A stretch of 64,000 nucleotides of DNA, from assembly GCA_034044135.1 (NCBI GenBank), contig CP139021.1, positions 4,293,635-4,357,634 on the forward strand, in the 5' to 3' direction. Made by a program: the position numbers and the translations under genes. The notes under the pieces are model-generated. The model did no database searches, had not been told where the DNA came from, and saw only the letters and a list, made by a program, of their open reading frames with translations. The stretch's first letter is position 1; each line of letters starts with the position of its first letter. Below, one piece after another: positions 1 through 8,547 of this stretch. This DNA is from Flammeovirgaceae bacterium SG7u.111 (GTDB lineage: Bacteria > Bacteroidota > Bacteroidia > Cytophagales > Flammeovirgaceae).

Positions 1-857
1 CTAACGCCATTCAGTTCCAGTATTTTTATGTTTTTTCCTCTGTAGAGGTCGTCCAAGCTCTTTACCTTTAAGTCGAAGCGTCCGTAGTTATAGCCAGTTA
101 TTTGTGTAGAAATTTTATCGAATACTTTTTCCAGCTTTTTAGAGATCAAATAGTTGCCGTTGAGGAAGGTAGTCCCTCGGCAGTGGTTGCCAATAGGCTC
201 AAGTTTGAGTTTTGCGCCTTTTCCCAACACCTCATTCCATTTGTTTCCAAGTTTTTCTTTAAAGTAATCAGCTCGGTTGTATGCCCGCACATGTGCCTCC
301 ACCAATTCGGAGATTTTCGATTTCCCATCTCCTTCTATGGTGAGGAAATCTTTGATCACTACCGAGGTGATATGTCCCTCGGCTTCATCGGGCATTCGGT
401 GGTAGAGGATACCGAGTTCCAGTTCGTAATCTACAAACTCTTGGATGATGAGATCGTCTTCGGTGTTTTGCACAAGGTATTTTTTGAATGCATTTTCGTT
501 TTCAATCTTTTCCACCCCTCTCCCCCGTTCGCCCACATTGGGCTTTGCTATAAACGGGTAAGAAATTTGGGCATGGGCAATGGCTTTCAGCACTTGCTGG
601 AAAGGTGTGCCTAGGGAAATGAAGGTGGACTTGGGCAAATAACCTTCATTGATTCGTTCCAGCACGCTTGCCTTCGATTCGCCCATTACCCCACCGAATC
701 GCATGCCGGGATTTGCCGCCGTGAAATAGGTAAATGACCTAGATCGCAGGGCAAAAATAGGTGCATAGATGTACAAGGGGATATAAAAGAACCAGAAGGG
801 CCAATATTCGAAGTTCAACTTACGAACAAGGTAGTGGGGTAGCTTCAATTTTTTCAA
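1..857 (-). CDS. ATP-grasp family ligase-like protein, C-terminus beyond window
   Basis: About 285 residues are visible; the C-terminus lies beyond base 1. The centre has ATP-grasp features: AKPNVGERGRGV (nucleotide-binding lysine and glycine-rich loop), then IIQEFVDYELELGILY, and ILELNGV near the edge, resembling the metal-binding E-x-N end of the fold. An aromatic hydrophobic stretch (WPFWFFYIPLYIYAPIFAL) sits near residues 15-35 and may be a membrane anchor. There is no ATG. An in-frame TAA lies five codons upstream of a TTG at 857, so TTG 857 (or TTG 848) is the likely start. Bacteroidota relatives are often named D-Ala-D-Ala ligase or carboxylate-amine ligase, but the substrate cannot be told from sequence. 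The fold assignment is firm; the function is open. Confidence 0.75.
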   Translation of the reverse strand, partial: MKKLKLPHYLVRKLNFEYWPFWFFYIPLYIYAPIFALRSRSFTYFTAANPGMRFGGVMGESKASVLERINEGYLPKSTFISLGTPFQQVLKAIAHAQISYPFIAKPNVGERGRGVEKIENENAFKKYLVQNTEDDLIIQEFVDYELELGILYHRMPDEAEGHITSVVIKDFLTIEGDGKSKISELVEAHVRAYNRADYFKEKLGNKWNEVLGKGAKLKLEPIGNHCRGTTFLNGNYLISKKLEKVFDKISTQITGYNYGRFDLKVKSLDDLYRGKNIKILELNGV

Positions 858-936
858 AAATGCTGATAGTTAAATGAATTATACGATCATGATTGTTATT
901 CCTCTGCCAAGCTAACACCTTTTGCTTTTAGAAGAT

Positions 937-1578
937 TCAATTTACATCTCGTTCTAGAATCTTATTTGTCTGCCTTACCAGTTTGGCAAAGCTACTTCTT
1001 AAATCGAGGTAAATATTATTTTTCTTTATGTAGGTAATTAGCTTTTTGTACTGAGGGCTTCCTTCTTCAAACAGCCCCAAAAAGTCCTTTGTATGTTTTA
1101 CCTGCGTAATCTGATCTTTGTACATGACATAAAATTCATCTCTATATACATACCCGGGCTTATCGGGCACACTGTACAGCAGTCGCCTTTTGTTCTTCTC
1201 AATCGCTTCTTCGTTGACCGTGTACTCACTTGCCATCAAGGTGACATCTCCTTCTACTAGCAGCTCTAGAAACTGATCCACTATGTATCCATCCCGCTTT
1301 TGAATGGGCAGCATGAAAAAGGTTCGTAAGCTATTTCTTTCGGTGTCCACAAAATAGAACATGTCGATTTCACCGGTGGCAAAAGCCTTTATCTTATCGC
1401 CATCTTTGTATTGTATAGCGCCAATTTCGGTGTTGAACTTAATAAGCCCGTTCAAAACGGTTTTATCCAAAAAGGTTATTTCTCCGTTGTACCAGCCATC
1501 TTGAGCGGAGGTTTCAAGGGAGATAAAAAGAAATACGAGTAGTAGTTTAGCCCGAGAGAGTTTTGATAATTTAAGCAT
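937..1578 (-). CDS. secreted protein of unknown function
   Basis: A 213-residue protein with a clear N-terminal signal peptide (basic start, hydrophobic LLLVFLFISLETSAQ, cleavage likely after the Ala or Gln), so it is exported to the periplasm or outer membrane. The mature part begins with a short beta-rich segment (DGWYNGEITFLDKTVLNGLI) of the kind seen in Bacteroidota envelope proteins, and the rest is mixed and charged. I do not recognise a catalytic motif or a named family. It lies 80 bases downstream of the ATP-grasp start on the same strand and 310 bases from the next gene, so it is probably transcribed alone or ahead of the ATP-grasp gene. Confidence 0.6.
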   Translation of the reverse strand: MLKLSKLSRAKLLLVFLFISLETSAQDGWYNGEITFLDKTVLNGLIKFNTEIGAIQYKDGDKIKAFATGEIDMFYFVDTERNSLRTFFMLPIQKRDGYIVDQFLELLVEGDVTLMASEYTVNEEAIEKNKRRLLYSVPDKPGYVYRDEFYVMYKDQITQVKHTKDFLGLFEEGSPQYKKLITYIKKNNIYLDLRSSFAKLVRQTNKILERDVN

Positions 1579-1887
1579 GTTTAGTGTAGTTTTTTAGTTC
1601 AATCTAAAGGCTCTTTAGAATCTACTTCATAATTCTCAAGTACTTGAAAAGGCTTAAGATTGATAATAGAGAGACTAGAAGAACAGTAATGCTTCGATAT
1701 GAAGATTTTTCTAACTTCTAGCCTCTAATTTCTTGTATATACCGTAAACAATTACCAATAAGCTAGTTATATGAGGTTTCAAGTAAAGTCATAAAGAATC
1801 AATCTATATGACCCAAGAGAAACTGAAAAAGTTGGGGCTTTAGATAGGCTAAACAACTATTGGCACTGGCACTTCCGCTATACTAGA
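1579..1887. other. intergenic stretch, no gene seen
   Basis: About 310 AT-rich bases between two minus-strand genes. No RNA gene, strong hairpin or open frame with coding character was seen. It presumably holds the promoter of the secreted protein gene. Confidence 0.4.
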
Positions 1888-2646
1888 CTAGTTCAAGCGT
1901 GATCTTCGTCTAAGTTTTTCAACCATTTCGGTTTCTAGCTTTTGGGCTTTGGGAAAAAGAATGGTGTTCTCTATGCGTGAATGGATGAGCAGATCTTTCT
2001 CGAAGTTTTGAAGTTCCGAATAAACCACTTTGGTGTACAGCCCCGTAGCAGGTGTGATTTGGTAATTATTAGTAAGCTCTCTGATGCCCTCCATTTCGTC
2101 ATCGTCGGTTTCATGCTCCTTCCAAAACTTCTGTATGCTATACTTATTGAGCTCTATAAGTTGTTTGTTTGATAATACTTTGTCGGCTTGAATCGAATTT
2201 AATGTTTCAATGTACCCAAAGCATTTTTTCTCTTCTTCGTAGATATGCTGGATGAAATCTTCGGCAAAAATGGGGAATACAAATTTGAGATCTTTGGCTA
2301 CATCGGGGTCATCAAACATCTTTAGTTGGATGTTGGCAATTAGGTCGCCTACGTAGGGCAGTTTGTGCCTGATAAAGGTTTTGTGGGCATCTTTTAAGTA
2401 ATCGATTATTACATCGACGGGTAGCTCAGTGAGGGCATAGTCTGGTTTTTCTTGTTTGTGCACAGAAACTGACTCAAGGCTGTTGATGACCGTCTGTGTA
2501 TCTAATCCCTTTTTCTGGCAAGCAGTTTTGAGGGAGTCTGCAGGCGCTTCGTAGAAAGCAATTCCGAAGAAATGAAGCACAGAAGCATACACATAGTTAG
2601 TTGCCACTATGCTTTCAAGCGTGCTATGAGCATGGTACAGATTCAT
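1888..2646 (-). CDS. ScdA/RIC-like di-iron (hemerythrin-type) protein
   Basis: A 252-residue protein with the layout of RIC/YtfE/ScdA iron-sulfur cluster repair proteins: a short N-terminal ScdA_N-like domain (residues 8-55, TLESIVATNYVYASVLHFFG) and a four-helix hemerythrin domain. The helices carry spaced metal-ligand candidates: DAHKTFIRHKLPYV, EDFIQHIYEEEKKCF, KEHETDDDEME and HSRIENTILFPKA. RIC proteins repair Fe-S clusters after nitric oxide or peroxide damage. The cysteine-bearing FCCGG-like motif expected in the N-terminal domain reads FYEAP here, so the classical cysteine pair is absent. A single Cys remains a few residues later (TACQKKGLD). It appears to be a stand-alone gene. The hemerythrin assignment is firm; the repair role is inferred. 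Confidence 0.72.
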   Translation of the reverse strand: MNLYHAHSTLESIVATNYVYASVLHFFGIAFYEAPADSLKTACQKKGLDTQTVINSLESVSVHKQEKPDYALTELPVDVIIDYLKDAHKTFIRHKLPYVGDLIANIQLKMFDDPDVAKDLKFVFPIFAEDFIQHIYEEEKKCFGYIETLNSIQADKVLSNKQLIELNKYSIQKFWKEHETDDDEMEGIRELTNNYQITPATGLYTKVVYSELQNFEKDLLIHSRIENTILFPKAQKLETEMVEKLRRRSRLN

Positions 2647-2862
2647 CTTGAGGTTTATGTTCTAAAAAAAGAAGTTAGTTAGCATAAAAGTTTTTATGCG
2701 CATTTTAGATCAGAAATAATCCCCTAAGTAAGCGAAATTTGGGGAAAAAAGCTAATGAACCCACTGCTTATCTTTTCGCTCAATGAAACCAACTGAGCTA
2801 AGAGTTTGTAAGTTTCATACATAAAAAAAAGGCCTCACATAACTGTAAATCCCTTTGAATTG

Positions 2863-2951
2863 TGAGCCCTACTGAATTCGGACGGGGCTGCCCAAGCCAG
2901 TGACTCTCCCGATTATAAATCGGGATGCCCTGAATCAATTGGGCTAAGAGC
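2863..2951 (-). pseudogene. decayed tandem copy of the tRNA-Val gene
   Basis: Read on the minus strand this matches the neighbouring tRNA-Val in blocks: GCTCTTAGC and TTCAG at the 5' side, GAGTCACTGG in the middle, and CAGTAGGGCTC at the 3' side. The anticodon arm is replaced by a longer hairpin (CCCGATTTATAATCGGG) and about 14 extra bases break the T arm. A degenerate copy of the downstream terminator follows at about 2825-2857. Gene plus terminator therefore appear to have been duplicated in tandem, after which this copy decayed. It is unlikely to fold as a working tRNA. Confidence 0.65.
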
Positions 2952-2968
2952 ATGAAAGTTTTGGATAT

Positions 2969-2999
2969 AAAAAAAGGGACTCACATAATTGTGAATCCC
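2969..2999 (-). terminator. intrinsic terminator of tRNA-Val
   Basis: On the minus strand a ten-pair stem GGGATTCACA / TGTGAGTCCC with loop ATTA is followed by a run of T (the A run at 2969-2975). It lies immediately downstream of the tRNA gene. Confidence 0.75.
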
Positions 3000-3009
3000 T
3001 TCATTTTTG

Positions 3010-3084
3010 TGGGCCCTACTGGATTCGAACCAGTGACCCCCTGCTTGTAAGGCAGGTGCTCTGAACCAACTGAGCTAAGAGCCC
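3010..3084 (-). tRNA. tRNA-Val (anticodon UAC)
   Basis: A 75-nt cloverleaf on the minus strand. The acceptor stem GGGCTCT pairs with AGGGCCC and discriminator A follows. The D arm contains AGCTCAGTTGGTTCAGAGC. The anticodon stem CCTGC/GCAGG holds loop CTTACAA, giving anticodon UAC for GUA valine codons. The T arm is CACTGG-TTCGAAT-CCAGTA. The 3' CCA is not encoded. A good intrinsic terminator follows directly. Confidence 0.95.
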
Positions 3085-3261
3085 GTTCGAATTGCTTCGA
3101 TTTGGGATTGCAAATGTAGCGAAGAAATTGTCAACCACAAATTTTTCAAGAAAAATTTCTTCAAAAAATAATCAAGCATTACCCCTTCTGTGCGCTATAC
3201 TCTCCTCTGATTCCTGATTCCCAAATAGTTATTCTCAAAACAGCCCCCTCCTACCCAAATA

Positions 3262-4296
3262 TTATTTCATAATCTTTCTCCTGTTCAACGCTGCTTGCCA
3301 TTTCCTTGCATTGCGGTTGTGCTGGCTTAGGTTCGTTGCAAAGTTGTGGTAACCCGAAAAATCATCTTTCGCACACATAAAAATGTAGTTGTGCCTTTCG
3401 TAATTTAGTACCGCATCTATAGAACTAAGCTCGGGTATATTAATAGGACCAATTGGGAGGCCTGTATTCAGGTACGTATTGTAGGGCGACTCGTATTTCA
3501 ACTGTGACCTCAACACTCTTCGGATGGTAAAATCGCCAATCCCAAAAATCACTGTTGGGTCAGATTCCAAAGGCATTCCTTTTTTTATCCTATTAATATA
3601 CAAACCTGCAACTACCGGTTTCTCATCGTTCTTTTTTGTTTCCGCTTGCACTACCGAAGCCAAAATAGAAACTTCTGTCGGAGTCATCTCCAATTCCTTA
3701 GCTTTTGCCAAACGCTCTTCGTTCCAAAAGCGGTCGTACTCCCCTTTCATTCTATTTATGAGGCTAGGAGCATCCGTTGTCCAGTACATCTCATAGGTGT
3801 TGGGCAAAAACATAGTCGCCACAGTGATGGTATCGAACCCAAGTTCTTCTACAAAAGCAGGGTCGTTGACTAACGAATCGAAGGTTTCCACCTCAGCGGT
3901 GAGGTTTAGGCAAAGTTTTGGAGCAATTTCCTCCTTGTGCCTCACAGAAGTGAGCGTGACTTTTACAGGAGCTTGCGCACCAGAGCGGAGATGGCGAACA
4001 AACTCAAGGTTGTTCATTTTCTGGCTAATAATATAGCGCCCAGGCCTAATATTTTCTTGATAAGAAAGGATTTTGGAAACAAACATAAACGAGACGGCAT
4101 CTTCCAAATAGTTGTACGACTGCATGGAATCCAACACATCATAAATATCGGCATCCTCCGGAATCAACAACACCGCTTTTTCCTTGTTTATCAATACATT
4201 AGGCGAGTAAAATACCTGATAGAAGTAAAAGGTAAACGATATAAATGCCAATGTAGCACCAACAAAAAATGCCGCTTTCAAATTCTTTTTATTCAT
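3262..4296 (-). CDS. mltG: endolytic peptidoglycan transglycosylase MltG
   Basis: A 344-residue YceG/MltG protein. This enzyme is an inner-membrane lytic transglycosylase that cuts nascent glycan strands in the periplasm and so helps set glycan chain length. One N-terminal transmembrane helix (residues 8-28) is followed by a LysM-like region (about 40-105) and the catalytic domain (about 115-335). The catalytic glutamate is E219 in ILASVVQAET, the family signature, and further conserved pieces are SDPTVIFGIGD, SPYNTY and GLPIGPINIPE near the C-terminus. Length is normal for the family. The gene stands alone between the tRNA and the S46 peptidase. Confidence 0.95.
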   Translation of the reverse strand: MNKKNLKAAFFVGATLAFISFTFYFYQVFYSPNVLINKEKAVLLIPEDADIYDVLDSMQSYNYLEDAVSFMFVSKILSYQENIRPGRYIISQKMNNLEFVRHLRSGAQAPVKVTLTSVRHKEEIAPKLCLNLTAEVETFDSLVNDPAFVEELGFDTITVATMFLPNTYEMYWTTDAPSLINRMKGEYDRFWNEERLAKAKELEMTPTEVSILASVVQAETKKNDEKPVVAGLYINRIKKGMPLESDPTVIFGIGDFTIRRVLRSQLKYESPYNTYLNTGLPIGPINIPELSSIDAVLNYERHNYIFMCAKDDFSGYHNFATNLSQHNRNARKWQAALNRRKIMK

Positions 4297-4403
4297 GTTT
4301 ATTTTTTTGATTTCTATTCAAACTATTACTTGCAGCCTCCAAAAACAAAAATTCGCCCAGACAAGCTGGGCAAACGAATATCAGTGAAACGTTGGAAAGC
4401 AAC

Positions 4404-6575
4404 TTATTCCTTCACCAAAGTCATTTCTTCTACCAAATGGCTTGCTCCTGCAAATTTATCAATTACAAATAACACATAGCGAATATCTACGATGATGTTT
4501 CTGCAGCGGGATGCATCGTAGTAAATATCGCTCATGGTACTTTCCCAGCTTCTATCGAAATTGATGCCGATAAGCTGACCGTCTCCGTTGATGACCGGGC
4601 TGCCCGAATTCCCCCCCGTGGTGTGGTTAGAAGCCGTAAAGCAGACCCAAAGTTCCCCATTTTGGGCATAGTCGCCGTAATTTTTTTTCTCGTACAGGTC
4701 AATCAACTTTTGGTGTACATAAAATTCTTCTTGCGGATTATGTTCAGGATTATGCTTTTGGATAATCCCCTCAATGGTACTGTAGTGGCGGTACATCATC
4801 CCGTCACGAGGAGCTGAGCCCGTTACTTTCCCATAGCCCACCCTTAGGGTACTGTTAGCATCTGGCCAGTACTTTTTATCGGGGAAAAGCTCCATTCTTG
4901 CCTTCACATAGGTTTTCATCAACCCTTCCATTTGGGCGTTGATCCCTCCGTAGGTATAATAGATTTTTTCCAAATAGACGTCAAACAAACTTTGCATCAG
5001 CTGGAATGCAGGATCTTTTTGCAGCTTCTTCACAGTAGAGGCTGAAAAATCAGAAAGCAGAGCCTCCGCTTGTTCTTGTGTCCCAAGCTGCGATTTACCA
5101 AACACATATTCTGTATATGCCTCAAAATCACCTTTGTACTTTCCTTTTATAAGCTCATAGACTTCGGGGTAAAACATAGTATCGACTTTCTCAAAATACA
5201 TTTCCAACAGCGAAGCAAATAGCTTTTTATCGAGAGGTTGGTGGTAATTTCTGAAATGGGCACGGGTCGCAGTTTTCAATTTCTCTACCGTTTCCTCCAA
5301 TTTCCCTTCTTCCTCCAGTTTCTCAAAGTTGGCAACCACGTTGCGGTACTCGGCAGCATAATTAATGACCTGCGGTCCGTAATACACCAGCTCTATGAAA
5401 TATTCCCGGGCAAAAGCATACTTTTCTACCTCAGCGTTCAGCTTATCCATTTGGGCAATCAAGTTCACGTACTCAGGCTTTTTCGTATTCGCCCTTGCCT
5501 TAAACTCTTTTTCAAAAGCCTTTTTCTTTTCAATTGCATCTAGACGCACCAGCCCCGTATTTTCCCCAATCCATTTTTTATAATAATTGCTGATGCTCGC
5601 ATAGCGCGAAGCATATTTTATCCGCACCTCGTCGCTCTTCTTCATTTCCGAGTCCATTATCGCCAAGCTCGTTTCACGCATTTTTATCTTTGCCGGGTTG
5701 GCTACATTTTGTACATAATCAACCGAACTGGCTGGCAAATACTGCTGCGTGCGACCAGGGAAGCCATAAATTAGGGCAAAGTCATTTTCGCTTACTCCTT
5801 TCAGTGAAATAGGGAAATGATACTTCGGCACATACGGAATATTGTCTTCCGAGTAGTCAGCCGGTTGGTTGTTTTTATCGGCATAGATCCTGAAAACCGA
5901 GAAATCTCCCGTGTGCCTTGGCCACATCCAGTTGTCTGTGTCGCCCCCAAACTTACCAATGGACGAAGGCGGCGCACCTACCAAACGGACATCTTTGAAC
6001 GTCTCCGTAATGAACATATAGTAATTGTTCCCATAGAAAAAATCCTTCACCACCGCATCGAAATGCGTGCCTTCTACCGCAGCATCTCGCACTTTTTTCG
6101 CATTTGCCAGCACCGCAGCTTCTCGTTGCTGCTCGTCCATGTTGCCATCTATCCCACTGAGCACCTGAGTCGTCACGTCTTCAATCCGCACTATAAAAGT
6201 CACCGTAAGCCCAGGCGTAGGAAGTTCCTCCGTCCTGTTCATTGCCCAAAAACCATCCGTGAGGTAATCGTTTTCCACCGAGCTGTGCGACTGGATAGAA
6301 CCATAACCGCAGTGGTGGTTGGTAAGCAGCAGCCCAGTGCTCGAAACCATTTCCCCCGTACAGCCTCCGCCAAAGCGAACCACGGCATCCTTCATGCTCG
6401 ATTTATTGATCGAATACAGGTCTTCCGCCGTCAGGTTGAACCCAATCGCTTGCATATCTTTTTCGTTGAGCTGCTTGAGCAACAGCGGCAACCACATCCC
6501 CTCGTCCGCCCGAAGCATCAGTGGCGATAAGAACAGAAACAGCCCCAAAAGAACTGCATTTAGTTTTTTAGTCAT
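4404..6575 (-). CDS. S46 dipeptidyl peptidase, DPP11-type (Asp/Glu-specific)
   Basis: A 723-residue secreted serine peptidase. The start at 6575 (MTKKLNAVLLGLFLF) gives a clean signal peptide; the frame stays open 67 codons upstream but that part does not look coding. The S46 triad is visible: His in LLTNHHCGYG, Asp in the GDTDNWMWPRHTGDF region, and Ser in TGGNSGSPVINGDG. In Porphyromonas enzymes the residue 18 after the catalytic Ser is Gly in DPP7 and Arg in DPP11, where the Arg selects Asp/Glu at P1. Here it is Arg (GINFDRSWE), so the enzyme should release acidic dipeptides in the periplasm. The direct repeat at 6719-6814 lies in its upstream region, so promoter spacing may have been altered by that event. 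Confidence 0.9.
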   Translation of the reverse strand: MTKKLNAVLLGLFLFLSPLMLRADEGMWLPLLLKQLNEKDMQAIGFNLTAEDLYSINKSSMKDAVVRFGGGCTGEMVSSTGLLLTNHHCGYGSIQSHSSVENDYLTDGFWAMNRTEELPTPGLTVTFIVRIEDVTTQVLSGIDGNMDEQQREAAVLANAKKVRDAAVEGTHFDAVVKDFFYGNNYYMFITETFKDVRLVGAPPSSIGKFGGDTDNWMWPRHTGDFSVFRIYADKNNQPADYSEDNIPYVPKYHFPISLKGVSENDFALIYGFPGRTQQYLPASSVDYVQNVANPAKIKMRETSLAIMDSEMKKSDEVRIKYASRYASISNYYKKWIGENTGLVRLDAIEKKKAFEKEFKARANTKKPEYVNLIAQMDKLNAEVEKYAFAREYFIELVYYGPQVINYAAEYRNVVANFEKLEEEGKLEETVEKLKTATRAHFRNYHQPLDKKLFASLLEMYFEKVDTMFYPEVYELIKGKYKGDFEAYTEYVFGKSQLGTQEQAEALLSDFSASTVKKLQKDPAFQLMQSLFDVYLEKIYYTYGGINAQMEGLMKTYVKARMELFPDKKYWPDANSTLRVGYGKVTGSAPRDGMMYRHYSTIEGIIQKHNPEHNPQEEFYVHQKLIDLYEKKNYGDYAQNGELWVCFTASNHTTGGNSGSPVINGDGQLIGINFDRSWESTMSDIYYDASRCRNIIVDIRYVLFVIDKFAGASHLVEEMTLVKE

Positions 6576-6718
6576 TTTCCGTGTGTTTTTGGTAAAAAAT
6601 CTTGTGCTGTAAAAATACACATCAAGAGGAAAAAACAGCGGAATGTGGTGGGAAAAGACAGTAGACTTGGGCGCACTCACGCAAAGCTCGCCCCGGGTGG
6701 TCAAGCCAAGCCAGCGCA

Positions 6719-6814
6719 CCAGCCATTTCGGTCTTGCCCTACCCTCTTTCCCCAGTGCGCAAAAGAAAGCTCTCACCTCTCCAACTATCTCACCCGAAAT
6801 AGTATAAAAAGATG
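6719..6814. repeat. 96-bp direct repeat, left copy
   Basis: Identical over 96 bases to 7986-8081, in the same orientation. The pair flanks the DUF4238 gene. The bases on each side differ between the copies, so both boundaries are sharp. Confidence 0.95.
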
Positions 6815-6914
6815 GAAATCATAAAAGGCTGACTTCCATACTAAAATATTAAATTACCCTTAGTTTAACCATGTTACAAATATAAAGAATTGGGTTCCAA
6901 AATTTTAAAAGATC

Positions 6915-7973
6915 ATGCCTGTAAAAAAGAAACAACACTATGTACCAAAATTACATTTGAGATATTTCAGTAATGATCCTGAAAAAAAAACAATTAACGC
7001 CTTTTTACCAGAGTCGAAAAAATATTTAAAGAACATCCCTCTAAAAGATCAGGGACAGGAAGATTACTTTTATGGAAAAGGTATTGATGCTGAGAACTTT
7101 TTAGGGATTATTGAGGATGTCGCTGCTCCAATTCTAGAATTAATCAATGTAGAAAAAAAGCTTCCTAAACATGGTACTGACCCATCATTTTCTTTATTTT
7201 ATTTTACAGGAATAATGTCATTTAGGACAAAGTCCGCAGTTGACTCTTTAAATGAAATTATTAACAAATCAATTCAACAGTTTGCAAACTATGACGACAG
7301 ACTTAAATCAGCAAAAGATCAAAACATAGTATTCCACCATAAAGAACCAGCTTTATTTAATATAGCTTTAACTAGTGAAATTATTCCAAATGCGTATGAT
7401 TTGAACGCTAAACTACTCTTAAATAAAACTAAGGTGAAGTTTATAGCATCAGACAATCCTGTCTTAATGTACAACCAGTATCTTGAACAAAAGAAGCATC
7501 CTTATGGGCATTCAGGACTTTTAGCAAAAGGATTAGAAATATTCTTTCCTATTTCACCCGAAATAATGGTTGTTTATTATGACGATTGGGCATATAAATT
7601 TGGCAATAAAAAGGAAGATGTAGTGCAAATAACTGAACCAGGTGACATAACTCAACTAAACCTACTGCAAATAATTAATTGCAATAAAATTGTCTTTTGT
7701 TCAAATGGAACACCAGAACCATACATGTTAAAGCTTACCAATAAGGCTAAAAAACACATGGGCAATGACAAAATTTGTATGAATAAAATAAACGAATTCA
7801 TAGATAATGAGGGAAATACCCATGTCCAATTTCATCAGTTCGGAATTGAACCTAAAATCAACTTAAACTTGTCATTCGTTAAAATTCTTAAAAAGGCTAA
7901 AAAACACAAGCTAAGCAATTTCGTGGTTCAATTAAGAAACGAGTCTCTTAGAGGTTCTTTTGAAAAAGCTTAA
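6915..7973 (+). CDS. DUF4238 domain protein
   Basis: A 352-residue protein with the DUF4238 opening KKKQHYVPKLHLRYFSND and the later FYFTGIMSFRT, KVKFIASDNPVLMYN and EIFFPISPEIMVVYY blocks of that family. The central SDNP and FPISP motifs are the usual conserved core. There is no signal peptide, so it is cytoplasmic. The biochemical function is unknown; members occur sporadically in accessory regions. The gene is clearly more AT-rich than its neighbours, is the only gene between two perfect 96-bp direct repeats, and points opposite to the genes on both sides. All this indicates a recently acquired cassette. A defence role is possible but rests only on context. Confidence 0.8.
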   Translation: MPVKKKQHYVPKLHLRYFSNDPEKKTINAFLPESKKYLKNIPLKDQGQEDYFYGKGIDAENFLGIIEDVAAPILELINVEKKLPKHGTDPSFSLFYFTGIMSFRTKSAVDSLNEIINKSIQQFANYDDRLKSAKDQNIVFHHKEPALFNIALTSEIIPNAYDLNAKLLLNKTKVKFIASDNPVLMYNQYLEQKKHPYGHSGLLAKGLEIFFPISPEIMVVYYDDWAYKFGNKKEDVVQITEPGDITQLNLLQIINCNKIVFCSNGTPEPYMLKLTNKAKKHMGNDKICMNKINEFIDNEGNTHVQFHQFGIEPKINLNLSFVKILKKAKKHKLSNFVVQLRNESLRGSFEKA

Positions 7974-7985
7974 CTCGAATTTATT

Positions 7986-8081
7986 CCAGCCATTTCGGTC
8001 TTGCCCTACCCTCTTTCCCCAGTGCGCAAAAGAAAGCTCTCACCTCTCCAACTATCTCACCCGAAATAGTATAAAAAGATG
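7986..8081. repeat. 96-bp direct repeat, right copy
   Basis: Perfect copy of 6719-6814, 1267 bases downstream. It begins 13 bases after the DUF4238 stop codon and ends just before the decayed amidohydrolase remnant. Confidence 0.95.
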
Positions 8082-8113
8082 AAAGCCTTCGCAGAATAGC
8101 TTTTCTCTGTTAT

Positions 8114-8547
8114 CTAGAACTTGCCGTTCGTATTTTTCCAATCCGACTCTGCCGGAATTGGCGCAATCACATCCCAATGCTCTGCTATCTGTCTATTTTC
8201 TAGGCGGAATAAATCGTAATAAGCAACATGGGCAATATACTGTATATCTTCAGTAGGAACTTCAAAAGGGTTCTTATCTAAAATAATAAAATCCGCATAT
8301 TTTCCCACTTCCAAACTCTCTAATTTATCTGTCTGCCAGCACCTATTGTCAATGCTTTAATGGCATCAAGTAGCCCAATCATCCATCCATTACAGAAGAT
8401 CATCTCTCCTATCCAATCTTCCAACACGCTGAGCACAAGGCAAGTATTTCCAAGGACAAAAGGAATATATAAAAGGCCAAACTTACCTACAAAAAAACGA
8501 TCGAGAGGAGATAAGCCAGCCACTAGAAACAGTAATTGATAACACAT
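8114..8547 (-). pseudogene. amidohydrolase remnant fused to an NTF2/SnoaL-like tail
   Basis: Two short frames carry parts of one lost gene. The upstream frame ends in LLDAIKALTIGAGRQI and the next begins MEVGKYADFIILDKNPFEVP. Together these are the C-terminal end of a YtcJ-type amidohydrolase, now split by a one-base frameshift near 8318. After EDIQYIAH the text changes to YYDLFRLENRQIAEHWDVIAPIP, which is the C-terminal end of an NTF2/SnoaL-like protein. A deletion therefore seems to have joined two unrelated gene ends. The hydrophobic part at about 8380-8547 resembles neither family. No catalytic domain of either protein is left, so this is a relic. Confidence 0.6.

Noticed and set aside
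102-614. Plus-strand open frame of 170 codons
   Set aside because: It is antisense to the ATP-grasp gene, which has clear family motifs.
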